Source of the DNA: Halobacteriales archaeon QS_9_68_42
Lineage (GTDB): Archaea; Halobacteriota; Halobacteria; Halobacteriales; Haloarculaceae
Assembly: GCA_003022905.1 (NCBI GenBank)
Contig: PXSE01000018.1
Location: forward strand, 4,446-21,094
DNA length: 16,649 bases
Direction of reading: 5' to 3'
Part shown: positions 5,143 through 12,491 of the stretch, piece after piece
Layout: every line of letters begins with the position of its first letter
Numbering within the stretch: position 1 is the first letter of the stretch
The notes under the pieces: model-generated
Told to the model about the DNA's origin: nothing
Seen by the model: the letters and a program-made list of their open reading frames with translations, nothing else
Databases searched by the model: none
Translations under genes and position numbers: made by a program

Positions 5143-6107
5143 TCGAACAGCCCCCCGATGGAGTTGGCCTCGGCGTCGTCGCCGGCGTCAGCATCTGCTC
5201 CGGTCCCTTCGGCGTCCGCCCGCCCGTCGTCGGCGTGGGCCGCCAGCAGGTCCACGGCCAGTTCCGACAGCGTCCGCAGGTACCCCTGTTCTGCGGGCGA
5301 GAACCGCTGCGATTCGGCCCCGTAGACACACAGCGTGCCGATGGAGTAGCCGGTCGGCGTCACGAGGCGGGCGCCCATGTACGACCGGATGCCGAACTCA
5401 TCGAACTGCTCGCGGCGGCCCTCGAACCGGGGGTCATCGTGGACGTCCTCGACGGTCATCACGCGGTCCTCGGAGACGATAGTGAACGTGCAGATTGACG
5501 CGTCCCGGGACGTCGACATCGAGTCGGTGCCCATCCCCTGGCATGCCAACATCCGCTGTTGGCTCCTCTCGATGAGGTTGAGCGACGCGAGTTCGACGTC
5601 GAAGTGCCGCGTCGCCAGGTCGGTGATCCGGTCGAAGGAGCGCTCGAGTTCCTCAGTGTTGAAGTCGTAAGACTCCAGCGCGGCGAGTCGCTCGTCCTCC
5701 GTGTCCGGCAGCGGGTACGAGACCTGGCTCCGATTCGAGACGGTCATCCGTATCAGAGTCGTGACCCGCGTCGAGGCGGCGTCGGCGTTCTTGTCGGCGT
5801 ACTCGACGACGGCGGCGCCGTCAGTGTCCATCTCCTCGTAGGACCGGTCCGTAAAGAGGACAACGCTGGCGTCCGGGACCTTCCCCCGGAACCGCTCTGC
5901 GAGTTCGAGACCGGTGCCGTCCGGCAGGTCGTACTCGGTCACCAGGCAGTCGATGTCGCCGTCGTCAACGATACGCTCCGCTTCCTCGGCCGACGAGCAT
6001 CCCTCGACGGTTGGGTCAAGCTCTCCGAGGTCCGTCCGAAGCGTCCTCGCGAGGTCCGCCCTGGCCGCCTGGTCCGGGTCCACACAGAGGACGCCTATAC
6101 CGCTCAT
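5139..6107 (-). CDS. Pseudo-receiver plus GAF domain sensory protein
   Basis: This 322-residue protein has an N-terminal response-regulator-like domain (about 1-120), a GAF domain (about 150-290) and an acidic tail (about 292-315). In the receiver, acidic D10 and D12 and a Lys (YADKNAD) are kept. The phosphoacceptor position four residues before the Pro of EYDLPDGTG is E58 rather than Asp, so it likely cannot be phosphorylated normally and may be fixed in an active-like state. The GAF part shows ITDLATRHFDVELASLNLIE, ICTFTIV and IGTLCVYG. There is no kinase or DNA-binding domain. Expression from ATG 6107 is supported by a TATATA box at 6133-6138. The stop overlaps the start of the DUF7504-type gene, so the pair forms a two-gene module. 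Confidence 0.87.
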   Translation of the reverse strand: MSGIGVLCVDPDQAARADLARTLRTDLGELDPTVEGCSSAEEAERIVDDGDIDCLVTEYDLPDGTGLELAERFRGKVPDASVVLFTDRSYEEMDTDGAAVVEYADKNADAASTRVTTLIRMTVSNRSQVSYPLPDTEDERLAALESYDFNTEELERSFDRITDLATRHFDVELASLNLIERSQQRMLACQGMGTDSMSTSRDASICTFTIVSEDRVMTVEDVHDDPRFEGRREQFDEFGIRSYMGARLVTPTGYSIGTLCVYGAESQRFSPAEQGYLRTLSELAVDLLAAHADDGRADAEGTGADADAGDDAEANSIGGLFE

Positions 6108-6132
6108 TTCGCTACGCTACATCCCGCAATCG

Positions 6133-6138
6133 TATATA
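6133..6138 (-). promoter_or_regulatory. TATA box of the GAF/DUF7504 operon
   Basis: TATATA is centred about 28 bases before the ATG at 6107, so the operon is predicted to be leaderless. Confidence 0.65.
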
Positions 6139-6238
6139 CCTTCGCGGCAAACGCTCGCTCGTTTCGCGGCGTAACTGCCTCGCCGAGTGGATTGCCGGAG
6201 ACAGATGGAGCGACGCCGCCGCCCATCGGGCGTGAGGC

Positions 6239-6309
6239 GATATATTTATAAACAGTCGTCTTCGCTTCCAAAAAGATTAAACCGGCAAATCAGGCCCTGA
6301 AGCGACGAC
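6239..6309 (+). promoter_or_regulatory. AT-rich tract with strong TATA and bulged inverted repeat
   Basis: GATATATTTATAAA at 6239-6252 is the strongest TATA-like element in the window but lies about 105 bases before the flavoprotein ATG. Immediately after it, GTCGTC-TTC-GCTTC (6255-6268) is complementary to GAAGCGACGAC (6299-6309), an 11-bp stem with a 3-base bulge and an AT-rich 30-base loop. This could be a distal promoter giving a structured leader, an operator, or a small RNA. Confidence 0.4.
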
Positions 6310-6325
6310 TCATCGCGGCCGTCCG

Positions 6326-6333
6326 GTTAAGTT
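6326..6333 (+). promoter_or_regulatory. Proximal TATA-like box of the flavoprotein gene
   Basis: GTTAAGTT is centred about 27 bases before ATG 6356 and supports that start over the upstream TTG at 6332. Confidence 0.5.
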
Positions 6334-6355
6334 GCTCCGGCACGTACTAATAACT

Positions 6356-8146
6356 ATGAGCTCTGACCGATTCGACGACGGCGAGAGGCACCCGGTGGAC
6401 GGCTACGAGACCGTCGACCTCGGTGTGCTGGTCATCGGGGCCGGGGCGGCGGGCGCCAGGACCGCCATCGAACTCGTCGAGCGCGGGGTCGACCCCGACG
6501 ACGTTCTCGTCGTCGGCAAGCGGAGCCACGGCGACGCCCACACGACCTGGGCGCGCGGCGGCATCAACGGCGCCCTCGGCACCCACGACCCCGAGGACGA
6601 CTGGACGGTCCACGCCGCCGACACCCTCGAGGAGGGCCACTTCCTCAACGACCCGACGAAGGTCGAGACGGTCACCCAGCGGATGCCGGGTCTCCTCCGG
6701 GAACTCGACGAATGGGGCATGGCGTTCTCCCGGACCGACGACGGCGACATCGACCAGCGGTACTTCGGCGCGCAGTCGTTCCGCCGGACCGCCTTCGCCG
6801 GCGACCACACCGGCGAGTCGCTGCTGGAGACGCTCGTCGAGCGCGCCCGCGAGCTCTCGGTCCCCCACCGCGAGAACGTGTTCGTGACGCGCCTCGTCGC
6901 CGACCGCGGACGGGTCCACGGCGCCGCGGGCTACGACATGGACACCGGCGAGTTCGTCGTCTTCGACGCCGACGCCGTCGTGCTGGCCGCCGGCGGGTAC
7001 ACCAGCCTCTACGACCGCCACTCCTCCCGGGACGACGAGAACACCGGCGACGGCCCGGCGCTGGCGTACCAGGCCGGCGCGCGGCTGACCGACATGGAGT
7101 TCGTCCAGTTCCACCCGACCGGGATGGTCGGCGACCGCTACGGCGAGGAGTGGGACGGCCGCCTCGTCACCGAGGCGGTCCGCGGCGAGGGCGGTCGATT
7201 GTACAACGCTGAAAAAGAGCGGTTCATGGAGCGGTACTCGCCGGACCAGATGGAACTGGACGCCCGCGACGTCGTTGCAAGGGCCATCGCCGAGGAGATT
7301 CGGGAGGGCCGCGGCACCGAGAACGGCGGCGTCTATCTCGACATCTCTCACCGGGACCGGTCGTTCATCCGGGAGCGACTCCCCCGGATGTACGAGCGGT
7401 TCGCCGAGCTGGGCGTCGACATGGCCGAGGAACCGGTCGAGGTGGCGCCGACCGCCCACTACGGGATGGGCGGCGTCGTCGTCGACGACGACGGCGAGAC
7501 GGACATCAACGGCCTGTACGCCATCGGCGAGACGATGGCCGGCGTCCACGGCGCCAACCGTCTCGGCGGCAACTCGCTGGCGGAGACCATCGCGTTCGGC
7601 CAGGCGACCGGCGCGGCCGTCGCCGACCGCCTCCCCGAGGACGGCGGCGACGGTCGCGTTCTCCACGACCGCGCCCGCCAGCACTTCACGGACCTGCGGG
7701 CCGTCGCCGACAGCAACGGCGAGAACGACCCGGAGGCCGTCCTCGACGACCTTCGGGGGCTGCTCGGGGCCCACGCCGGCATCCTCCGCGACGAGGCGTC
7801 GCTGTCTGCGGGTCTCGACGCGCTCGGCCGAGTCCGCGAGCGCGCCTCGGACCTCGAGGTCGGCGACCCGACCAGCCGCTCCTTCGAATTTGCAATGAAC
7901 ATCGGGTTCGCACTCGACGCCGCGGAGACGATTCTCCGCGCCGCGCGCCGCCGGACGGAGTCACGCGGCGCCCACGCCCGGACCGACGCCCCCGACGCCG
8001 ATCCCGAGTGGCGGCGGAACATCACCGTCGAGCGCGCCACCCTCGGTAGCACAGAGCTGTTGACGGAGCCGGTCGACGAGCCGAGTGACGCGGTGCAGGC
8101 CGCCGTCGACGCCGGCTACGAACTCGACTACCACCAGCTGGAGTAG
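6356..8146 (+). CDS. Fumarate reductase/succinate dehydrogenase-type flavoprotein
   Basis: This 596-residue FAD enzyme belongs to the SdhA/FrdA/NadB family, which interconverts succinate and fumarate or oxidises aspartate. The dinucleotide-binding loop is VLVIGAGAAGARTAIEL (about 23-39). The segment AHTTWARGGINGALG has His at the position that carries covalent FAD in SdhA/FrdA, where NadB has Ser. Substrate-site motifs follow: FVQFHPTGMVGD, VRGEGGRLYNAEKERFMERY and GANRLGGNSLAE. A helical C-terminal domain (about 440-560) is present. These residues favour a fumarate reductase/SDH-like role over L-aspartate oxidase. However, no iron-sulfur or cytochrome subunit gene lies nearby, so the electron partner is unknown. 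I chose ATG 6356 because of the proximal TATA box and because the extension from TTG 6332 adds nothing family-like. Confidence 0.88.
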   Translation: MSSDRFDDGERHPVDGYETVDLGVLVIGAGAAGARTAIELVERGVDPDDVLVVGKRSHGDAHTTWARGGINGALGTHDPEDDWTVHAADTLEEGHFLNDPTKVETVTQRMPGLLRELDEWGMAFSRTDDGDIDQRYFGAQSFRRTAFAGDHTGESLLETLVERARELSVPHRENVFVTRLVADRGRVHGAAGYDMDTGEFVVFDADAVVLAAGGYTSLYDRHSSRDDENTGDGPALAYQAGARLTDMEFVQFHPTGMVGDRYGEEWDGRLVTEAVRGEGGRLYNAEKERFMERYSPDQMELDARDVVARAIAEEIREGRGTENGGVYLDISHRDRSFIRERLPRMYERFAELGVDMAEEPVEVAPTAHYGMGGVVVDDDGETDINGLYAIGETMAGVHGANRLGGNSLAETIAFGQATGAAVADRLPEDGGDGRVLHDRARQHFTDLRAVADSNGENDPEAVLDDLRGLLGAHAGILRDEASLSAGLDALGRVRERASDLEVGDPTSRSFEFAMNIGFALDAAETILRAARRRTESRGAHARTDAPDADPEWRRNITVERATLGSTELLTEPVDEPSDAVQAAVDAGYELDYHQLE

Positions 8147-8206
8147 CCAGGCCATCGCCGGCCGCGCCCTCCGGCGGCCGTCCAGTTTCCCGGACTACCG
8201 TGGCGG

Positions 8207-9234
8207 TCAGTCGACTGCCTCGGCGCCCCTCACGTCGAGCCGTCGCCTGAGCCGGGGCACCACCGACGAATCGAGTGCGTACCGTCCGCTGCCGGTGACC
8301 ATCACCGCCGAGGAGAGCCCGAACAGGGTGACGTGTGCGAGCACCGGGTCGTCCGGCAGCCCGAACAGGGTGGTCGTCAGGACGAGGAACCCGACGGTGG
8401 CGGCTCCCCGGGTGAACGTCCCCGAGAGGAGCGCGAGGCCGACGGCCGCCTCCACGAGACCGGCGCCGAATATCCACAGCTCCGGCGAGACTGGCACCAG
8501 CGCGGTGAGGTTGTACTTCTCGACGACCACCGCGGCCTGAGCGGGCTGGAGCCACTTCTGTGTGACCCCGAGATAGAGGAAGTTCGCCCCCAGGAAGACC
8601 CGCAGCATGACCGGCGCCGCCGACCGGCCGACGCCGACGGCCGCGAGTACGTCGCCAGGGGTGGTGACCCCGCGGACCCGGCTCACGAGCGTCCCCTCGG
8701 TGACCGAGAGCCGGTACAGCAGCATGTCGGCGCTCGGCTGTCCCGACCCGACCAGAACGATGGCCAGGAAGCCGGCGACGTACTCGCTCGCCAGTAGACG
8801 AGGCCGACGGCGGCGACGAGCCGCGTCGCCAGCCCGAACAGCAACAGGAACCCGATGCCGACCTGTAGCAGGCGCGCCTCTACGGGCACCGACGGCGAGA
8901 AGAGGTAGCCCGCGAACCCGGCGCCGACGAGCGGCAACCCGACCGACAGCCGGAGCATCCACGGCAGATACGGTTCGTAGGCGGCCAGCGTCCGCCGGGC
9001 GGCCCGAACGTCCGGGAGCGACCCAAACCGGAGGAACGCGAGGACGCTCAGGCAGGCGACGACGGTGCCGACTCCGAGGACGGCGACGTCGGCCGGCGAG
9101 GTGAACACGCCCCGGAAGAGCGCCACTGCCGACCCGCCGCCGTCGCCGTCGGTGACGTAATCGACGTGCGCCGCCGCGGGCGTCGTGGCGACGAGGAGGG
9201 TTGGAAGGCCGAGTGCCGCAACGGTCCGCTTCAT
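8207..9234 (-). pseudogene. DoxX-type membrane protein gene, disrupted by an internal deletion
   Basis: The ATG at 9234 begins a signal-peptide-like N-terminus (MKRTVAALGLPTLLVATTPA, then AAAHVDYVTDG) followed by several membrane helices up to FGLATRLVAAVGLV near 8800. The continuation LLASEYVAGFLAIVLVGSGQ and the remaining helices to AEAVD at 8207 are in a different frame. At the junction (about 8797-8798) the helix that should connect the halves is missing, so the lesion looks like a deletion of about 30 bases (3n+1) rather than a one-base error. Without correction the N-terminal frame runs to 8683 as a nonsense tail. The family (DoxX/DoxD-like) covers small quinone- or thiosulfate-linked membrane proteins; the exact role is unknown. 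A TATA-like CGCTTATGC (9257-9265) supports the start. Confidence 0.75.
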
Positions 9235-9500
9235 ACTGGGAGTTCGGCCTTCGAGGGCATAAGCGACCGGTCGTGTCGGGACCATCTGCCTCCTGGCGCG
9301 ACCGATGGTCCGACGGAGCGAGCCGCCCCGACGGTGATTCGAGCCCGGCTCTCCTCGCGCAGGCTCACACGGACCGCGACGACCCGGGTTCGCGCTCTCG
9401 TATCATCGTTGCCTCCCGTTGCCGCGACGGGGGTCGGCGTCGTCCGGCACACGCCGTCCCCGGAGCGGTTCATCGGCCGGGACCCCGGGGAGTCGGGGCG
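9235..9500. other. Intergenic stretch without a recognisable gene
   Basis: Apart from the TATA-like CGCTTATGC of the DoxX gene at 9257-9265, I see no supported gene, RNA or repeat here. Open frames are arginine/serine-rich and mutually overlapping. Confidence 0.5.
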
Positions 9501-9794
9501 TCACTTCTCCATCGGCCGCCCGCAGCGACGGCACTCGCAGAAGCTCCCGGTCGCGCAGTCGACGGCGTGGCCGAAGCGCCGGCAAGCCAGCTCGATGCCA
9601 CTGGCGTACACCGCGCCGGCGGTCCCCAGTGCCGCCGGTCCGGCCGCACTGGAGGGTCCGAGCACGGCCCAGAGTCCGACGAGGGCGACGACGCCGGCGC
9701 CGATGGCCGCCGCGACGGCGCCTCGCCTGTGGGCCGACACTGACTAGTCGCCGAACGATGAGGCGAGCGCGGCCCCCGGACCTCGGTGCGACAT
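9501..9794 (-). CDS. Small membrane protein with C-terminal Cys-rich motif; in-frame amber after codon 16
   Basis: The downstream part from GTG 9740 encodes 79 residues. Two hydrophobic helices (about 8-29 and 32-48) are followed by a Cys-rich tail (ACRRFGHAVDCATGSFCECR, then RCGRPMEK), with Cys pairs typical of a small zinc ribbon. The same frame extends upstream to ATG 9794 (MSHRGPGAALASSFGD), interrupted only by TAG at 9746-9744. A TATA-like GATTTGTATTC (9814-9824) is placed correctly for leaderless initiation at 9794, not at 9740. So either a nonsense mutation (for example CAG to TAG) split the gene, or a 16-codon leader precedes a GTG restart. I do not recognise a function. Treat 9501-9740 as the minimal gene. 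Confidence 0.6.
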
Positions 9795-9813
9795 GCTACC
9801 TTCTCACATCCCT

Positions 9814-9824
9814 GGAATACAAAT
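9814..9824 (-). promoter_or_regulatory. TATA-like box upstream of ATG 9794
   Basis: GATTTGTATTC lies about 25 bases before ATG 9794, supporting transcription from there across the amber codon. Confidence 0.5.
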
Positions 9825-9887
9825 CGCTTTTGGGCCGCCGGCCGCCCCATCGAGGCCGCGTCGGTCGCCCCCGCGGTCCGAGCACAG

Positions 9888-9895
9888 GGTTTAGG
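9888..9895 (+). promoter_or_regulatory. TATA-like box of the ribbon-helix-helix gene
   Basis: GGTTTAGG is centred about 27 bases before ATG 9919. Confidence 0.5.
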
Positions 9896-9918
9896 CCACC
9901 GCACACGAAGAACCGAGT

Positions 9919-10164
9919 ATGCCAGACGTGGAAGTGTCGTTGCCGGACCGTATCGACAGCGAGATCGACCGCCTCATTGAGCAGGGGGAGTTTCTGAACC
10001 GCGAACAAGCGGTCGAAGAGCTCCTCACGATGGGCGTGTCGGCGTACGCGCCGACCGAGGAGGCCGAGGAGACGGAGGGCGAGGACCTGTTCACCCAGAT
10101 GACCGACGACCAGACGGACCCGGCGGCCCGCGACGACGACGGCGGCGACGAGTACACCTTCTGA
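9919..10164 (+). CDS. Ribbon-helix-helix (CopG/MetJ-type) protein, DUF7120-like
   Basis: This 81-residue protein starts with a ribbon-helix-helix fold: a strand at residues 3-8 (DVEVSLP), a helix at 11-22 (DSEIDRLIEQGE) and a second helix at 27-38 (NREQAVEELLTMG). The rest (45-81) is an acidic, probably disordered tail ending DEYTF. Such proteins bind DNA as dimers through the strand, and haloarchaea carry a conserved family of this size that I recall as DUF7120. No adjacent toxin gene is present, so it is more likely a stand-alone regulator than an antitoxin. The start is supported by a TATA-like box at 9888-9895. It converges on the DUF429 gene, with 11 bases between the stops. Confidence 0.87.
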   Translation: MPDVEVSLPDRIDSEIDRLIEQGEFLNREQAVEELLTMGVSAYAPTEEAEETEGEDLFTQMTDDQTDPAARDDDGGDEYTF

Positions 10165-10175
10165 GTCGCCGGACC

Positions 10176-10913
10176 TCACTCGGCGGTCAGCGGCGCCTCG
10201 CTCCGGTATGCGCACCGCATCGGCAGGCCCTCCTCGTCGGTCGGCGGGTCGGCCGGCAGCGACCGGCGCTCGCCGGCCCCCGGCCGGACCGTCAGCGCCA
10301 ACGCCCCCGCGTCAAGCACCGCCGGAATGGGCACCTCGTGGCCCCCGGTGGCCTCAGCGACCGACTGGACGGTCGGCGGCGCGTCGCGGTCGAACTCCGC
10401 AAGCACGCGCATCCGCTCGGCGTAGCCGGCGGCGACCTCGGCCCGCTCGGCGAGCGGCTCGCCCGCGAACGCCCGGTAGCACAGCTCCGGGTGGGCCTCG
10501 ACGAACACCGACCGTGCCTCGTCGATGGTGGTCAGGAACTCGTCGACGGCGGTCACGAGGCGGGCCCGCTCGAAGGCCGCCCGCGGGAGTTCGTCGCCGG
10601 TCTTGCGCTCGTGGACCCGGGCGGCCGTCGGGTAGCGCTGCTTGCGGGCGGCCTCCCGGACCGGCGCCGGGACGATGGCGCGCTGCCGCTCGCCGAGGTA
10701 CTCCGCGGCCGCCGCCTCATTGGGCCGCGGTGCCGAATCGGTCTCCAGACCAATGGGTACGTCGATGGCGACGGCCGCCGCCGTCTCCTCGTAGCGGGTC
10801 CACAGTTCCCCCACACCCTCGAGGACGGCCGCGTGGTCGTACCCCGACTCGTCGTAGGCCACCGCCAGCCAGACGCCGCCGCGAGCAACGCCCCCGACGT
10901 AGTAGTCGCTCAC
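10176..10913 (-). CDS. DUF429 family protein (predicted RNase H-like fold)
   Basis: The product is about 245 residues from GTG 10913. Family features are visible: YYVGGVARGGVWLAVAYDE near the N-terminus, VAIDVPIGLE with an acidic pair, VFVEAHPELCYRAFAGEPL mid-protein, and a C-terminal VLDAGALALTVRPG. The usual first-strand Asp (YVGVD) is replaced by Gly here, and the usual C-terminal DD is partly lost, so catalytic competence is doubtful. DUF429 proteins are predicted nucleases with an RNase H-like fold; the biological role is unknown. A GTG at 10937 would add eight residues. I prefer 10913 because a TATA-like ATACACATA lies about 30 bases upstream and family members start close to the YVG strand. 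Confidence 0.82.
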   Translation of the reverse strand: MSDYYVGGVARGGVWLAVAYDESGYDHAAVLEGVGELWTRYEETAAAVAIDVPIGLETDSAPRPNEAAAAEYLGERQRAIVPAPVREAARKQRYPTAARVHERKTGDELPRAAFERARLVTAVDEFLTTIDEARSVFVEAHPELCYRAFAGEPLAERAEVAAGYAERMRVLAEFDRDAPPTVQSVAEATGGHEVPIPAVLDAGALALTVRPGAGERRSLPADPPTDEEGLPMRCAYRSEAPLTAE

Positions 10914-10986
10914 GGCTTTGAGTACGGCCGCCGACACGTATGTGTATCGCCGCCGTCAGCCGCCCGTCTTGCCTCCGTCCACCGTC

Positions 10987-11233
10987 TCACTCCTTCCGAG
11001 ATTCCTTGGCCATCCCCAGGGAGGCGATGAACCCGTAGTACGCGGGGACGCCGGCAAGCATGAACAGGTAGTACGCCCAAGTCGGGCCGTCGACGAGCCG
11101 GAAGACGACGTTCATGAGCGTCACCCAAGGCCACCGCGAACACCAGGTCGGTGAACATCCCGCGGCAGTTCTCGCGGATGTAGTCGCCGGGCCGTCCGAG
11201 AGCGTTGCCGTCGGCAACCCGGAGTTCGAGCAC
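10987..11233 (-). pseudogene. Small haloarchaeal membrane protein gene with a one-base frameshift
   Basis: From GTG 11233 the frame reads MLELRVADGNALGRPGDYIR, then ENCRGMFTDLVFAVA. The natural continuation W-VTLMNVVFRLVDGPTWAYY, then LFMLAGVPAYYGFIASLGMA, ending at 10987, lies in another frame. Removing one A of the pair at 11127-11128 (CCTTGG to CCTGG on the coding strand) joins them as AVAWVTLMNV. The joined product would be about 81 residues with two membrane helices. I do not know its function. A single-base insertion can be a real lesion or a sequencing error. A TATA-like CTTTTAGCC at 11239-11247 is too close to the GTG to drive it as a leaderless gene, so readthrough from mvaD upstream is more likely. 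Confidence 0.7.
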
Positions 11234-11266
11234 GGGAGGCTAAAAGCCCCCGCTGCGCGCCCGCGG

Positions 11267-12238
11267 TCAGAATAGCGCCTCGCTCTCTTCGAGCACCTGC
11301 GCGGGGCCGCCGACCTCCCAGACGTGGGTGTCGACCCCCAACTCGGCGACGGCGCTCTCGACGCGGTCGACGTGCTCGGCGGTCGTGTTCACATACACCG
11401 AGGCGCCGGTGTCCGTCGAGAAGTAGACCGGAACGCCCTCCTCCCGGAGGTCGCGGACGGCCTCGAAGGTCTCGAGCGTCTCCGGTTGCCAGTAGACCCA
11501 CCCGGCCGGACCAGTCATCGTCGTCGCCGCCAGCGACAGCGAGTCGTGTTCGGCGGTCTCGAAGGTCGTCTCGAAGTCGGCGTTCCGTAGCGAGTGCCGC
11601 ACCGTCCGTATCTGCTCGTGGATGTGGGCCATCCGCGCCCCGAACATGTGGCTGTCGGCGGCCTCGCGGTGGGCCTCGGCGGTGTGCTTGAACGCGGGCA
11701 CCTCGGCGCCGACGATGCGGAGGTCCTCCTCGAGGTCGGACTCCAGCCGTTCGGAGCGGCAGTCGGCGTCGTCATTGCCGGCGTGGAGATGCGAGAAGGC
11801 GCCGGTGACGGCCCGGGCCGCCGATGCCGACCCGCGGCGGGCGATTGCCGACATCTCCGGATGCGAGAAATCGAGGTCGGCGGCCGCACACAGCGCGACG
11901 GCGGCGGCCGCAAAGCCCGACGCCGAGGAGCCGAACCCGATGTTGGTCGGGAAGTCGTTGACCGATTCGAAGCGGACGCGGGCCTCGAGGCCGGCTAGCT
12001 CGCGGACGCGGTCGATGACCGACCGGACCCGCTCGGCGCCGCGGCCCTCGACGACCGCGCCGTCGACGACGTAGCGGTCGGCCTCGCGCTCGGGGTCGAA
12101 CTCGACGGTGGTCCTCGTGTGACTCGGCGCGGTACAGACGGAGATGGAATCGTGGTACGGAAGGCGCAACTCCTCGTCGTGCATTCCGTGGTACTTGACC
12201 AGCCCCTGAATCGGATGGGCCTTTGCGGTCGCTTTCAT
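11267..12238 (-). CDS. mvaD: Phosphomevalonate decarboxylase
   Basis: This 323-residue GHMP-family enzyme matches haloarchaeal phosphomevalonate decarboxylases, which make isopentenyl phosphate from mevalonate 5-phosphate in the archaeal mevalonate pathway in the cytoplasm. The N-terminus shows VKYHGMHDEELRLP and HDSISV (14-34), a variant of the decarboxylase motif. The GHMP phosphate loop is FPTNIGFGSSASGFAAAA (96-113), and a GNDDADC segment follows at 154-160. The C-terminal GHMP half contains VYFSTDTGASVYVNT. The start at ATG 12238 gives the family's usual length; a longer in-frame extension is not family-like. A weak TATA-like CTGCAAAGAC is centred 27 bases upstream. Its product supplies the isoprenoids used by the prenyltransferase at 1540-2373. 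Confidence 0.9.
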   Translation of the reverse strand: MKATAKAHPIQGLVKYHGMHDEELRLPYHDSISVCTAPSHTRTTVEFDPEREADRYVVDGAVVEGRGAERVRSVIDRVRELAGLEARVRFESVNDFPTNIGFGSSASGFAAAAVALCAAADLDFSHPEMSAIARRGSASAARAVTGAFSHLHAGNDDADCRSERLESDLEEDLRIVGAEVPAFKHTAEAHREAADSHMFGARMAHIHEQIRTVRHSLRNADFETTFETAEHDSLSLAATTMTGPAGWVYWQPETLETFEAVRDLREEGVPVYFSTDTGASVYVNTTAEHVDRVESAVAELGVDTHVWEVGGPAQVLEESEALF

Positions 12239-12491
12239 GCACAGCCCTGCGACGGAGGGCGTCTTTGCAGTTTCGAAGCGCGAGGGCGCCGCCTCGGGCG
12301 TCCCGCGGCACGACCCGGACGACCACGTTGCGGTCTGGTCGGAGATTGATGACGGAGTTGACGTCGACCGCCGGAGCGTCGTGGGGGTCCTCGCCACCCC
12401 GGCTCAGGATGCTCGTGCGCGTGTCGCTGACTCACAGGTAAAACCGGAGCGGCCGTGTTCGCGCTCAATACGCGACGGAAACCCGCGACCC
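12239..12491. other. Gap between gdhA and mvaD with coding-like composition but no gene
   Basis: About 200 bases (12240-12440) show low GC at one codon position and high GC at the other two, as in genes. On the minus strand this frame reads DVNSVINLRPDRNVVVRVVP but has a TGA upstream and no start codon, and it runs on into mvaD. On the plus strand ATG 12237 opens the paired frame, which runs on antisense to gdhA. A TATA-like GGTTTTACC lies at about 12438-12446 (minus). This may be a decayed gene. Confidence 0.35.

Noticed and set aside
6347..7774. Long 475-codon open frame antisense to the flavoprotein gene
   Set aside because: It mirrors a strongly conserved enzyme; long antisense frames arise from high GC and biased codon use, and the translation is repetitive V/A/G/D sequence with no recognisable motif.
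9919..10164. Ribbon-helix-helix protein as antitoxin of a TA pair
   Set aside because: No toxin-like gene is adjacent; the neighbour on the 3' side is a converging DUF429 gene, and the protein fits a stand-alone haloarchaeal family.
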